Shown here one piece after another: positions 1 to 5,876 of a stretch of 7,986 bases of DNA (positions are counted from its first letter, which is position 1; each line of letters begins with the position of its first letter). The notes beneath the pieces are model-generated. The model did no database searches. It was given only the letters and a program-made list of their open reading frames with translations, and had not been told where the DNA came from. The translations under genes and the position numbers were made by a program. The stretch spans positions 1-7,986 of the forward strand of contig CAIXOA010000060.1 in the NCBI GenBank assembly GCA_903920925.1, written 5' to 3'. The DNA is from an uncultured Microcaldota archaeon (GTDB lineage: Archaea > Micrarchaeota > Micrarchaeia > Anstonellales > Bilamarchaeaceae).

Positions 1-744
1 CTCGCGGACGACCCGTCAGTGGAGAGGCTGATTACTCCGAGGCTCGCACTAACTACAGCGGAATACCTCGCATTCGAGAAGGACATGCACGTGCTCGTCA
101 TCATCACGGACATGACCAACTACTGCGAGGCGCTGCGTGAGATTTCCTCAGCCCGGCAGGAGGTGCCCGGAAGGAGAGGCTACCCGGGTTACATGTACAC
201 TGACCTTTCCACAATTTACGAGAGGGCCGGCAGGGTGATTGGCAAAAAGGGGACGGTCACGCAATTCCCGATCCTTACGATGCCCGCGGATGACATCACG
301 CACCCGATTCCGGACCTCACGGGCTACATCACCGAGGGGCAAATCGTGCTCAGCAGGGAGCTGCACAGGAAGAACATCTACCCGCCGGTGGATCCGCTCC
401 CCTCCCTTTCGAGGCTCATGAACCTTGGAATCGGAAAGGAAAGGACCAGGGAGGACCACCGCGGAGTCTCGGACCAGCTTTACGCGGGCTACGCGAACGG
501 AAGGGATTTGAGGAGCCTGAGCGCGGTGGTGGGGGAGGAATCCCTCACGGACGTGGACAGGAAATACCTCAGGTTTGCGGATGACTTCGAGAAGAAGTTC
601 ATCACCCAGGGCCCGTACGAGGACAGGAGCATCGAGCAGACCCTTGATTTGGGATGGGACCTGCTTTCCTCGCTGCCCGAGGACGAACTGAAGAGGGTGA
701 AGAAGGAATTCATCGAGAAATACGGGAGGAAGTTCAGGAAATAA
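1..744 (+). CDS. atpB: A-type ATP synthase subunit B, 5'-truncated (C-terminal 247 residues)
   Basis: Non-catalytic regulatory B subunit of the archaeal A1Ao ATP synthase, which alternates with catalytic A subunits in the cytoplasmic A1 head. The frame is open from base 1, so the gene runs in from outside the window; the GTG at base 19 is an internal valine codon and not a start. Family-typical blocks are readable: an ITPRLAL segment near residue 11, a [14 protein letters not shown] block near 36, [15 protein letters not shown] near 54, an IYERAGR block, and PSLSRLMN near 133. Family members are roughly 460 residues, so about half is present. The C-terminus is lysine/arginine rich and ends at TAA (742-744). 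Subunit D follows after 15 bases, the usual archaeal B-D order, so the genes are almost certainly co-transcribed. Identity is near certain from conservation; the missing N-terminal half cannot be judged. Confidence 0.97.
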   Translation, partial: LADDPSVERLITPRLALTTAEYLAFEKDMHVLVIITDMTNYCEALREISSARQEVPGRRGYPGYMYTDLSTIYERAGRVIGKKGTVTQFPILTMPADDITHPIPDLTGYITEGQIVLSRELHRKNIYPPVDPLPSLSRLMNLGIGKERTREDHRGVSDQLYAGYANGRDLRSLSAVVGEESLTDVDRKYLRFADDFEKKFITQGPYEDRSIEQTLDLGWDLLSSLPEDELKRVKKEFIEKYGRKFRK

Positions 745-747
745 ATC

Positions 748-753
748 AGGTGA
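748..753 (+). promoter_or_regulatory. Ribosome binding site of atpD (AGGTGA)
   Basis: AGGTGA lies six bases before the ATG at 760 and matches the complement of the archaeal 16S rRNA 3' end. It supports that ATG as the atpD start and indicates independent loading of ribosomes inside the operon. Confidence 0.75.
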
Positions 754-759
754 CGGAGA

Positions 760-1398
760 ATGGCGGATAGGGCTAACCCGACGAGAATGGAGCTGCTCAA
801 GACCAAGGCGCGCATAAAGCTCGCCAGGAAAGGGCACAAGCTCCTCAAGCAGAAGAGGGACGCCCTAATCATGGAGTTCTTCAAAATACTCGGCAAGGCG
901 CGCGACCTCCGCGGCGAGATGAACGAACGCATGAAGCGCGCCTACCGCACCCTTTCCAAGGCCCAGCAGCAGCATTCCACTTTTGAGCTGGAAGGGGTTG
1001 CGGCGGGAATGGAAAAAGAACTCGGGCTGGAGGTGCGCGTGCGCAACATCATGGGCGTGCGCATCCCGGAGATATCCTCCCAATTCGAGAAGAAACCTTA
1101 TCTTGAAAAGGGATATTCCGTCATCGGGACCAGCGCCGCAATAGATGCGGTGGTGGAGGACTTTGAGGAAGCGCTCAAGATAGCGATTACGCTCGCGGAA
1201 ACGGAAACGGCGATACGGCGCCTCATCCTGGAAATAGAGAAGACCAAGAGGAGGGTAAACGCGCTCGAATACGTGTTGCTCCCAAAAATGGAAAAACAAA
1301 AAACGGACATAACGATGCGCCTTGAGGAAAATGAAAGGGACTCGTTCGTTAGCCTGAAGGTCATCAAGAGAAGGCTGGAAAAAGAGGGCGCTTCCTGA
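760..1398 (+). CDS. atpD: A-type ATP synthase subunit D
   Basis: Central-stalk subunit D of the A1Ao ATP synthase, which rotates within the A3B3 head and couples ion flow in the membrane to ATP synthesis or hydrolysis. The 212-residue length fits the family (about 210). The N-terminal helix carries the family signature: NPTRMELL near residue 6, then KTKARIKLARKGHKLLKQKRDAL. The middle contains the family-typical hydrophobic stretch around VRVRNIMGVRIPEI (residues 91-105). The C-terminal third (from about 125) is a long charged helix, consistent with the antiparallel coiled coil of this subunit. The ATG at 760 is chosen because AGGTGA lies six bases upstream. The stop codon overlaps the next start as TGATG, suggesting translational coupling to the PUA-domain gene. 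No unusual features were seen. Confidence 0.96.
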   Translation: MADRANPTRMELLKTKARIKLARKGHKLLKQKRDALIMEFFKILGKARDLRGEMNERMKRAYRTLSKAQQQHSTFELEGVAAGMEKELGLEVRVRNIMGVRIPEISSQFEKKPYLEKGYSVIGTSAAIDAVVEDFEEALKIAITLAETETAIRRLILEIEKTKRRVNALEYVLLPKMEKQKTDITMRLEENERDSFVSLKVIKRRLEKEGAS

Positions 1399-1871
1399 TG
1401 AGGAAACGTTCCATTCCCAAGAGAGAGGTGCGCGACCTGAATTCCAAAATCCCATTTTTCCAATTGGATGTAAAAGCAACGGTAGAAATAGTAGAGGATA
1501 CGCGGGGTACAATTATACTGGAAGAAGGAGAACCGGTATTGTTGTTGCACCAAGACAGGTGGTTCCCGACGCTCCAAACCCTTAACAAAAAGAATCCGCT
1601 AAAGAAAATAACCGTCGACATGGGAGCAATCCCCTATGTGTGCGCAGGGGCGGACGTGATGCGCCCGGGAATCAAGGCAATCGAGGATGGGATAGAAAAG
1701 GATTCCCCGGTTGCGGTAATAGACGAGAAATACGGAAAATTGCTTGCGGTGGGCATCTCCCTGTTTGGTTCGGAGGAGATGAGGAAGATGGAGAGGGGAA
1801 AAGTGATAAAGAACCTCCATTATGCCGGCGACTGGATCTGGAATTTCAAGCCTTCAGGCCACACCCAATGA
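1398..1871 (+). CDS. PUA-domain RNA-binding protein, MCT-1/Tma20 family
   Basis: Probable archaeal member of the MCT-1/Tma20 family (COG2016-like). Eukaryotic relatives partner DENR and act on the 40S subunit in reinitiation and post-termination recycling; the archaeal role is less defined. The 157-residue length fits. Residues 1-68 resemble the pre-PUA domain, including a WFPTL segment at 55-59. Residues about 70-146 form the PUA domain, with the signature VDMGAIPYV at 73-81 directly followed by GADVMRPGI at 84-92, and a terminal GDWIWNF. The start ATG overlaps the atpD stop (TGATG), so the gene probably shares the ATP synthase transcript; a functional link is not implied. The stretch from about 1440 to 1610 (pre-PUA domain) uses visibly more A/T-ending codons than its neighbours. 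An alternative is another archaeal PUA protein, but the GADVMRPGI block argues for this family. Confidence 0.88.
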   Translation: MRKRSIPKREVRDLNSKIPFFQLDVKATVEIVEDTRGTIILEEGEPVLLLHQDRWFPTLQTLNKKNPLKKITVDMGAIPYVCAGADVMRPGIKAIEDGIEKDSPVAVIDEKYGKLLAVGISLFGSEEMRKMERGKVIKNLHYAGDWIWNFKPSGHTQ

Positions 1872-1947
1872 TCTGCTTTGGCCATTTCCGCCATCAGCAT
1901 CGCTTCGCGATGACTGGCAGAAACTTGCCAGTTTCCGCCAAGCAGGT
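1871..1947. other. Branched inverted-repeat structure in convergent gap (three-way-junction shape)
   Basis: The 99 bases between the PUA gene stop (1871) and the end of the convergent gene at 1971 contain three nested or adjacent complementary pairs. The outer stem pairs CTGCTT (1873-1878) and GGC (1880-1882) with GCC (1937-1939) and AAGCAG (1940-1945), with one T bulged; A1871-T1947 and a T-G wobble could extend it. Inside are CATCGC-TTC-GCGATG (1898-1912) and ACTGGCA-GAAACT-TGCCAGT (1913-1932), which abut directly and could stack. TTTCCGCCA occurs twice (1885-1893, 1932-1940). Both strands can fold, so it could act as a bidirectional 3' end for the convergent transcripts, or be a small RNA or repeat element. 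No T-run directly follows it on either strand, so simple intrinsic termination is not shown. Confidence 0.6.
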
Positions 1948-1970
1948 GGCCAGAAGGTTTGACAACAAGG

Positions 1971-2675
1971 CTAGTGAATAAGGCGTTTTGGCCTGTGCTG
2001 GGCCGGCTCGTTCTTTTTCCCGGGTTTCCACTCCTGCATCCCGTTCCCGCAAATTGCGCTTCTTTTGCGGGCCCTTTCAATCCTTTCCCAGTAGCCCCCG
2101 AATTCCTTCTGGAGCTGCACCCTGTTGCCATGGCAAAATCCCGCAGAATGCCCGAGCCTCGCCTTTATCGAAGCAACCTCTTTTGCATCAATTCCGTTTG
2201 AGGCGATGGACGCAATCCTCGCTGCCGCCCATTGCCTGTCCTCCCTGCACAACTTGTGCATGTTTTCAAGGATGCGGCCGAGCGCCCCGTTTCCCATGAG
2301 CCTTATTTCAAGCGAAAGGCATTCCTTCGTCAGCTTCCCAAAAATTCGCAGGTTTTCCGGGCCTGCGTGATTCCGGCCCAAAAGTTCCTCCAGCTTCTTC
2401 TCCACGTATTCCGGATTTTTTCCGTTAATGATCACCAAAAGGTCCTTGCAGCCCTCGCTTACTGTCGTGCTCGGGCTGGCCAGCCGTGAGAAAAGCCAGT
2501 CAATCTTTGCGGGTTTTATTTCCTCCCCTTCCTCGAGCGCCTCCCTCATCTTCCCGATGACATTGATGTCGCCTATGCAGCTGTTGCGGGATTTCTTGTA
2601 CATGTGTTCGATGTAGGCCAGTGATTCGCGTTTGCGCCTCCCGCTAGTCGATTCAAGTTCGCTTCTCAATGACAT
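1971..2675 (-). CDS. Unrecognised helical protein, 234 residues
   Basis: I do not recognise this protein. Codon use (GC-rich third positions, AGG/GGG/CTC preferred) resembles the known genes, which supports it being real. It is predicted mostly alpha-helical and charged, with no signal peptide or membrane segment. Leu/Ile-rich amphipathic helices between about residues 55 and 190 could be a HEAT-like or other helical repeat, but no repeat period is clear. There are six cysteines without a CxxC pair. The last 40 residues are basic (RARKR, KPGKK, RPKR), possibly for nucleic-acid contact. The start at 2675 is the first ATG, but a TATA-like TTTTATAT overlaps it and no clear ribosome-binding site precedes it, so Met25 (codon at 2603-2601) is an alternative. 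It lies 90 bases downstream of the other unknown gene on the same strand and probably shares its transcript. Its 3' end converges with the PUA gene. Confidence 0.7.
   Translation of the reverse strand: MSLRSELESTSGRRKRESLAYIEHMYKKSRNSCIGDINVIGKMREALEEGEEIKPAKIDWLFSRLASPSTTVSEGCKDLLVIINGKNPEYVEKKLEELLGRNHAGPENLRIFGKLTKECLSLEIRLMGNGALGRILENMHKLCREDRQWAAARIASIASNGIDAKEVASIKARLGHSAGFCHGNRVQLQKEFGGYWERIERARKRSAICGNGMQEWKPGKKNEPAQHRPKRLIH
2014..2018 (+). terminator. Possible T-run terminator for the ATP synthase/PUA transcript
   Basis: Five Ts (TTCTTTTTCC, 2011-2020) on the + strand lie about 140 bases past the PUA gene stop, inside the 3' end of the convergent gene. Archaeal RNA polymerase commonly terminates at short T-runs. 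The run is short and the assignment is a guess by position. Confidence 0.22.
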
Positions 2676-2685
2676 ATAAAACCAT

Positions 2686-2720
2686 CCCTGCGCCCTGAGG
2701 GCCGCACGGCAGCCCTGCGC
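2686..2720. repeat. CCCTGCGC direct repeat with overlapping alternative hairpins
   Basis: In the 90-base spacer between the two unknown minus-strand genes, CCCTGCGC occurs at 2686-2693 and 2713-2720 (start-to-start 27 bases). Two mutually exclusive hairpins share an arm: GCCCT-G-AGGGC (2692-2702), and AGGGC (2698-2702) with GCCCT (2712-2716) around a 9-base loop. On the minus strand these would lie in the leader of the 1971-2675 gene. They may regulate it or be chance in GC-rich DNA. Confidence 0.4.
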
Positions 2721-2765
2721 TTTTCCTTCAATGTTTGGCCATGTTTTCCCTTGCAGGTCCCAGCC

Positions 2766-3143
2766 CTAATTCACGGGCATGCGGTGTCTTCCAGGGCGCG
2801 GTTCCCCATTCTCCTGCATCTGCCTGCGAGGCTCCATACGGACACGCGCATCTGCGCGGGCCGGCGTTGCCCCATTGATTTTACCGGACCTGGCTTCCTG
2901 GACGATCCTTGATATGTCCTCCATTCTGGCCGCTACATCCCTGCCAAAGTCCCCCGCGTCCTTTTCAGACAGTATGATATTTCTAAAAATTTGCCGGGCT
3001 ACTGTCTCCACCCCGCTCGGTGTCCAGCGCGCCATGGCCACGACGTCCGCCCTGCTTCCTTCCAGATCAGGGGGATGCTGGCATTCAAAATAACGGTTTA
3101 CGTATATCTCAATGGATTTTCTGTCTACATCAACTTCTGCCAT
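2766..3143 (-). CDS. Unrecognised small protein, 125 residues
   Basis: I do not recognise this protein. Residues 1-90 look like a compact helical domain (YVNRYFECQHPP near 14-25, VVAMARWTPSGVETVARQIF near 34-53, then an acidic helix ending near residue 85). The last 35 residues are rich in Arg, Pro, Gly and Gln and are probably disordered and basic. There is one cysteine and no membrane segment or signal peptide. The start ATG at 3143 is well supported: a strong box A on the same strand is centred about 25 bases upstream, which would give a leaderless transcript. It is divergent from argS and followed 90 bases downstream by another unknown gene on the same strand, so the two likely form a dicistronic unit. 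Codon use matches the surroundings. It could be a lineage-specific gene; no function is assigned. Confidence 0.62.
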   Translation of the reverse strand: MAEVDVDRKSIEIYVNRYFECQHPPDLEGSRADVVAMARWTPSGVETVARQIFRNIILSEKDAGDFGRDVAARMEDISRIVQEARSGKINGATPARADARVRMEPRRQMQENGEPRPGRHRMPVN

Positions 3144-3158
3144 GGTTTAAATGTGGTC

Positions 3159-3178
3159 AAACATATTTATATATGTTT
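3159..3178 (-). promoter_or_regulatory. Box A promoter and AT-rich palindrome upstream of the 2766-3143 gene
   Basis: AAACATAT (3159-3166), TTAT, then ATATGTTT (3171-3178) is a perfect 8-base inverted repeat with a four-base centre. Its core, read on the minus strand as TATATAAAT, is a good archaeal box A centred about 25 bases before the ATG at 3143, predicting a leaderless mRNA. The symmetry could also mark an operator, or let TBP bind in either direction toward argS. Confidence 0.65.
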
Positions 3179-3200
3179 TGTTTTCCCGCATCCCGCATCT

Positions 3201-3216
3201 GAAATACCTTTTAATT
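3201..3216 (+). promoter_or_regulatory. argS promoter (BRE-like GAAATA plus box A TTTTAATT)
   Basis: TTTTAATT (3209-3216) is centred about 26 bases before the argS ATG at 3239, with purine-rich GAAATA (3201-3206) directly upstream as a candidate BRE. The spacing predicts transcription starting at or next to the ATG (leaderless), consistent with no visible ribosome-binding site. A tandem CCCGCAT repeat (3185-3198) lies just upstream. Confidence 0.6.
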
Positions 3217-3238
3217 CCTTATTCGCCCATTCTCCCTC

Positions 3239-5044
3239 ATGTTCCTTAAGGCAAAAAATGAGATATCAAAAATCATAGCGCAGGCGTCCGGCCTCACAGA
3301 AGATGAGGCGTTCTCCTCCCTGGAGATGCCAAAGGGCGAATTCGGGGACCTTGCGTGCAAGGCCGCATTCCTTCTCGCCCCGCGCGAAAAGAAAAGCCCG
3401 GCGCAGATTGCTGCCGAACTCGCCCCGAAGCTGAAACCCCACAAATGGGTCGAGAAGGCCGAGGCAATGGGGCCGTACATTAATCTCTTTTTCACGGAAA
3501 AATTCTACGCAGATGCGCTTAAGGATATTATGAAGAAGGGAAAATCCTATGGGAAGGGGAAGAAGAAAGGGAAGGCAATGGTGGAATTTCCGTCCGTGAA
3601 CCCGAACAAGCCCTGGCATGCGGGTCATTTGAGAAATGCGATTCTCGGGGATTCGGTTGCGCGAGTTCTTGCACACGCCGGCTGGAATGTTGAATCGATA
3701 GATTACATTGATGATCTGGGCCTGCAGGTCGCGCAGTCTCTCTGGGGCTACATGCATCTGGGGAACAAGCCCTCGGGAAAATTCGACCACTGGCTCGGCA
3801 TGCAGTATGTGGAGGTCGCGAAGAGGATGGAAACCGACCAGAAGCTCCAGGCTGAAACCAGGGAGCTGCTCAAGACAATGGAGGGGGGAAACAGCGAGAT
3901 TTCGAAAAAGGCCCGCTGGCTGGCGGAGGAGTGCGTGAAGGCGCAGTATGAAACGGATTTCTCCTATTCAATATTCCACGACGGGCTCATTTTTGAAAGC
4001 GACATAGTGCGCACAATATTCAACGAAGGGCTGGGGATGGTGAAGGAGAACAATGCGATAGTGCTGGAAAAAGAAGGAAAGAACACGGGCTGCTGGGTGG
4101 TTAAGCTCGGCGAAAAATTCCAGAACATGCAGGATCCGGACAAGATTTTGATAAGGAGCGACGGCACCGCGACCTACACAGGGAAGGACCTCATATTCCA
4201 GCTCTGGAAGCTCGGGAAGCTCAAGGGCAAATTCAAGTACAAGCCGTTCCTAAAGCAGCCGAACGGTGAAACCGCATTTGCGACCGGGGGGGCCGCCCCC
4301 AAGCCATTTGGGGATGCGGACATGGTCGTGAATGTGATCGGCTCGGAGCAGATTTATCCCCAGGAAGTCATAAGGGAGGTCCTGCTCCGCCTCGGCTACG
4401 GCGAAGAGGCGGCGCGCTATGTCCACCTCGCCTATGAGCACGTGATGCTTCCCGATGAGAAATTCTCCGGAAGGGCGGGCACATGGAAAGGGTACACCGC
4501 CGATGAGCTTCTCACAGAATCAATCCGGAGGGCGAAGGAAAAAATCTCCAGGGATGTTCCGGAAGCGGAAAGGGACGGCATCGCACGCGCGGTTGGCGAA
4601 GGCGCAATACGCTACTCCTTCGTGCGCACCACACCCGAAAAAAAATTGATATTCAAATGGGAGGAGGCCCTTTCCTTGGAGGGCAATTCAGGCCCATATC
4701 TCCAATACGCTTATGTGCGCGCAAGGAAGATAATGGAAAAATCCGAGGACAGGCCCGCGGTCTCATCCGGCTACAAATTCAACCAGGAAGAGAAAAAGCT
4801 CATACGTGAGCTTTGCCTTTTCCCGGAGCTGGCCGGAAAATCCGCCTCCTCTTTCAGGCCCCACATGCTCGCGGACTATTCCTATGCGCTCGCGGAAACG
4901 TTCAGCAGGTTCTATACATTGCACCAGGTCCTCAAGGCAGAAGAGGGCGCAAGGAAATCCCGCCTTGCCCTCGTGGCCGCGTTTACCAATGTCCTTGGGC
5001 TCTCCCTCTCTGTTCTCGGAATGCCACTTCCGGAAAAAATGTGA
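3239..5044 (+). CDS. argS: Arginyl-tRNA synthetase
   Basis: Cytoplasmic class Ia synthetase that attaches arginine to tRNA-Arg. The 601-residue length is within the family range. Domains in order: N-terminal additional domain recognising the tRNA elbow (about 1-88, with KGEFGDLA near 32 and a GPYINLFF block near 78); Rossmann catalytic core (about 110-430) with the HIGH motif as HAGH (127-130) inside NPNKPWHAGHLRNA; a DGTATYTGKD block near 308; and the all-helical DALR anticodon-binding domain (about 515-601), introduced by EGNSGPYLQYAYVR at 481-494. The KMSKS region reads KFSGRAG (408-414) and lacks the second lysine; many ArgRS proteins do, and a conserved lysine before HIGH (here Lys124) is known to compensate. 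The start is supported by a box A 26 bases upstream. It is divergent from the unknown gene at 2766-3143 and convergent with rio1, so it is probably monocistronic. Confidence 0.97.
   Translation: MFLKAKNEISKIIAQASGLTEDEAFSSLEMPKGEFGDLACKAAFLLAPREKKSPAQIAAELAPKLKPHKWVEKAEAMGPYINLFFTEKFYADALKDIMKKGKSYGKGKKKGKAMVEFPSVNPNKPWHAGHLRNAILGDSVARVLAHAGWNVESIDYIDDLGLQVAQSLWGYMHLGNKPSGKFDHWLGMQYVEVAKRMETDQKLQAETRELLKTMEGGNSEISKKARWLAEECVKAQYETDFSYSIFHDGLIFESDIVRTIFNEGLGMVKENNAIVLEKEGKNTGCWVVKLGEKFQNMQDPDKILIRSDGTATYTGKDLIFQLWKLGKLKGKFKYKPFLKQPNGETAFATGGAAPKPFGDADMVVNVIGSEQIYPQEVIREVLLRLGYGEEAARYVHLAYEHVMLPDEKFSGRAGTWKGYTADELLTESIRRAKEKISRDVPEAERDGIARAVGEGAIRYSFVRTTPEKKLIFKWEEALSLEGNSGPYLQYAYVRARKIMEKSEDRPAVSSGYKFNQEEKKLIRELCLFPELAGKSASSFRPHMLADYSYALAETFSRFYTLHQVLKAEEGARKSRLALVAAFTNVLGLSLSVLGMPLPEKM
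5034..5039 (-). terminator. Possible T-run terminator for the aIF2-beta/aIF1A/Rio1 transcript
   Basis: On the minus strand a run of six Ts (plus-strand AAAAAA, 5034-5039) lies just beyond the branched inverted repeat at 5047-5132, about 80 bases past the rio1 stop and inside the last codons of argS. A hairpin region followed by a T-run in the direction of rio1 transcription is a plausible 3' end. The equivalent T-run is absent on the argS side. Confidence 0.35.
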
Positions 5045-5046
5045 TT

Positions 5047-5132
5047 TGATGCCTTGAAGCGACCGCGCAGGCCTGCGCGGCGTAGGTGCCGAATGACCGC
5101 AAAGGGTCTTCGGCACTCACTTCAAGGCATCA
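5047..5132. other. Perfect-arm three-way-junction inverted repeat between argS and rio1
   Basis: Three complementary pairs fill an 86-base stretch, with 68 bases in arms. The outer stem is 13 perfect pairs: TGATGCCTTGAAG (5047-5059) with CTTCAAGGCATCA (5120-5132). Inside lies the perfect 18-base palindrome CCGCGCAGGCCTGCGCGG (5063-5080), then a hairpin of GTGCCGAA (5086-5093) with TTCGGCAC (5109-5116), extended by GACC (5095-5098) with GGTC (5105-5108), with T5094 bulged and loop GCAAAG. Linkers are only CGA, CGTAG and TCA. The element starts three bases after the argS stop; its right arm encodes the last residues of Rio1 (DDALK), and the rio1 stop codon lies in the junction. It could be a bidirectional 3'-end structure, a repeat element or an RNA. 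No flanking target duplication is seen. Confidence 0.75.
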
Positions 5133-5869
5133 TCCCGTATCCACGCGAGGATTGCTTTCGGGTCCCTGTTCAATCCAAAAAAAGCGAAATACTTCAGGAT
5201 ATTATATACGTCCCTCTCCAGATACTCCTCGGACCTCTTGTGGCCCAGCGCGACCGCCTGGCCCCAGTCTATTATGTAAGGCGGGCCTTCCCAGACCATT
5301 ATGTTGTATTCGCTCAAGTCCGCGTGCACCAGCCCTGCCCTGTACAATTTCCGCATATCCTCCAGAATGCTCTCCAAATCCCCTTCCGCAGGCCCCACGG
5401 TGCTCATTACAGGGTATGCCCTGCCCTCCCTTCCGAGGAATTCCATCACTACGATGTTCTTTTCTAGGAATAGGGGCCTTGGCGCATGCACCCCGGCCCT
5501 TTCGCATATCTGGAGGTTCTTGAATTCCTTCTGCGCGAACGCGAAAACGAAATCCCTTTCCCTTCCGCGGAACTTTTTGTAGCGGGGGTCCCCTTCCAGG
5601 TATTCCTTCCTTCTCAAAAAGTGCGTTGTCTCAATCTTGTAGATTTTCACCGCAACGCTCTGCTCGGAGGAGGTGGTCGCAAGGAATACGTTCGCCTCCT
5701 TCCCCGTGGAAATAGGATACTCCATCCTGTTGATGACTCCCTTCTGCATAATTCGCATTAGCGAGAGTAGGGTGGGCTTGTCAAAGACCTCGCTTTCTAT
5801 CTTGAACCTTTCGTTGAGGACAATCTTGTCACGCGACGGCCTTTTTTTTGTGGATACCTTCCTTGCCAT
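5117..5869 (-). CDS. rio1: RIO1-type serine/threonine kinase/ATPase
   Basis: Atypical kinase/ATPase of the RIO1 family, which in archaea and eukaryotes acts late in small ribosomal subunit maturation. At 250 residues it is the usual compact archaeal form. Visible elements: basic N-terminus; helical RIO region with the ATP-binding STGKEANVF at 54-62; the VAVKIYK strand with ATP-anchoring Lys75; the RIO1 flexible loop around residues 80-105 (HFLRRKEY, GDPRYKKF); hinge VVMEFLG at 140-146; catalytic HADLSEYN at 182-189 (Asp184, Asn189); and metal-binding IIDWGQAV at 199-206 (Asp201). The usual residue after that Asp is Val, so Trp202 is somewhat unusual. It starts 7 bases after the aIF1A stop, with AGGGATC just before the ATG, so it is the last gene of the aIF2-beta/aIF1A operon. 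Its final codons form one arm of the inverted repeat shared with the argS 3' side. Many archaea place a KH-domain Dim2-like gene after rio1; here it is absent. Confidence 0.96.
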   Translation of the reverse strand: MARKVSTKKRPSRDKIVLNERFKIESEVFDKPTLLSLMRIMQKGVINRMEYPISTGKEANVFLATTSSEQSVAVKIYKIETTHFLRRKEYLEGDPRYKKFRGRERDFVFAFAQKEFKNLQICERAGVHAPRPLFLEKNIVVMEFLGREGRAYPVMSTVGPAEGDLESILEDMRKLYRAGLVHADLSEYNIMVWEGPPYIIDWGQAVALGHKRSEEYLERDVYNILKYFAFFGLNRDPKAILAWIRDDALK

Positions 5870-5876
5870 CTGATCC

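Noticed and set aside
148..837. Long minus-strand open frame opposite atpB
   Set aside because: It is antisense to a strongly conserved coding region and its protein is Arg/Pro/Val-rich as expected of a GC-rich shadow frame.
1872..1970. tRNA or C/D-box guide RNA in the structured gap
   Set aside because: The hairpins do not fit a cloverleaf: no T-loop GTTCRA sequence and no CCA-adjacent seven-base acceptor. GATGA-like bases occur but there is no properly paired C/D box set.
5045..5132. Transposon remnant or MITE
   Set aside because: The outer arms look like terminal inverted repeats, but no target-site duplication flanks them and one arm is rio1 coding sequence. Kept only as a structural feature.
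5202..5507. Minus-strand open frame inside rio1
   Set aside because: It is a frame-shifted shadow of rio1, whose correct frame carries the kinase motifs throughout.
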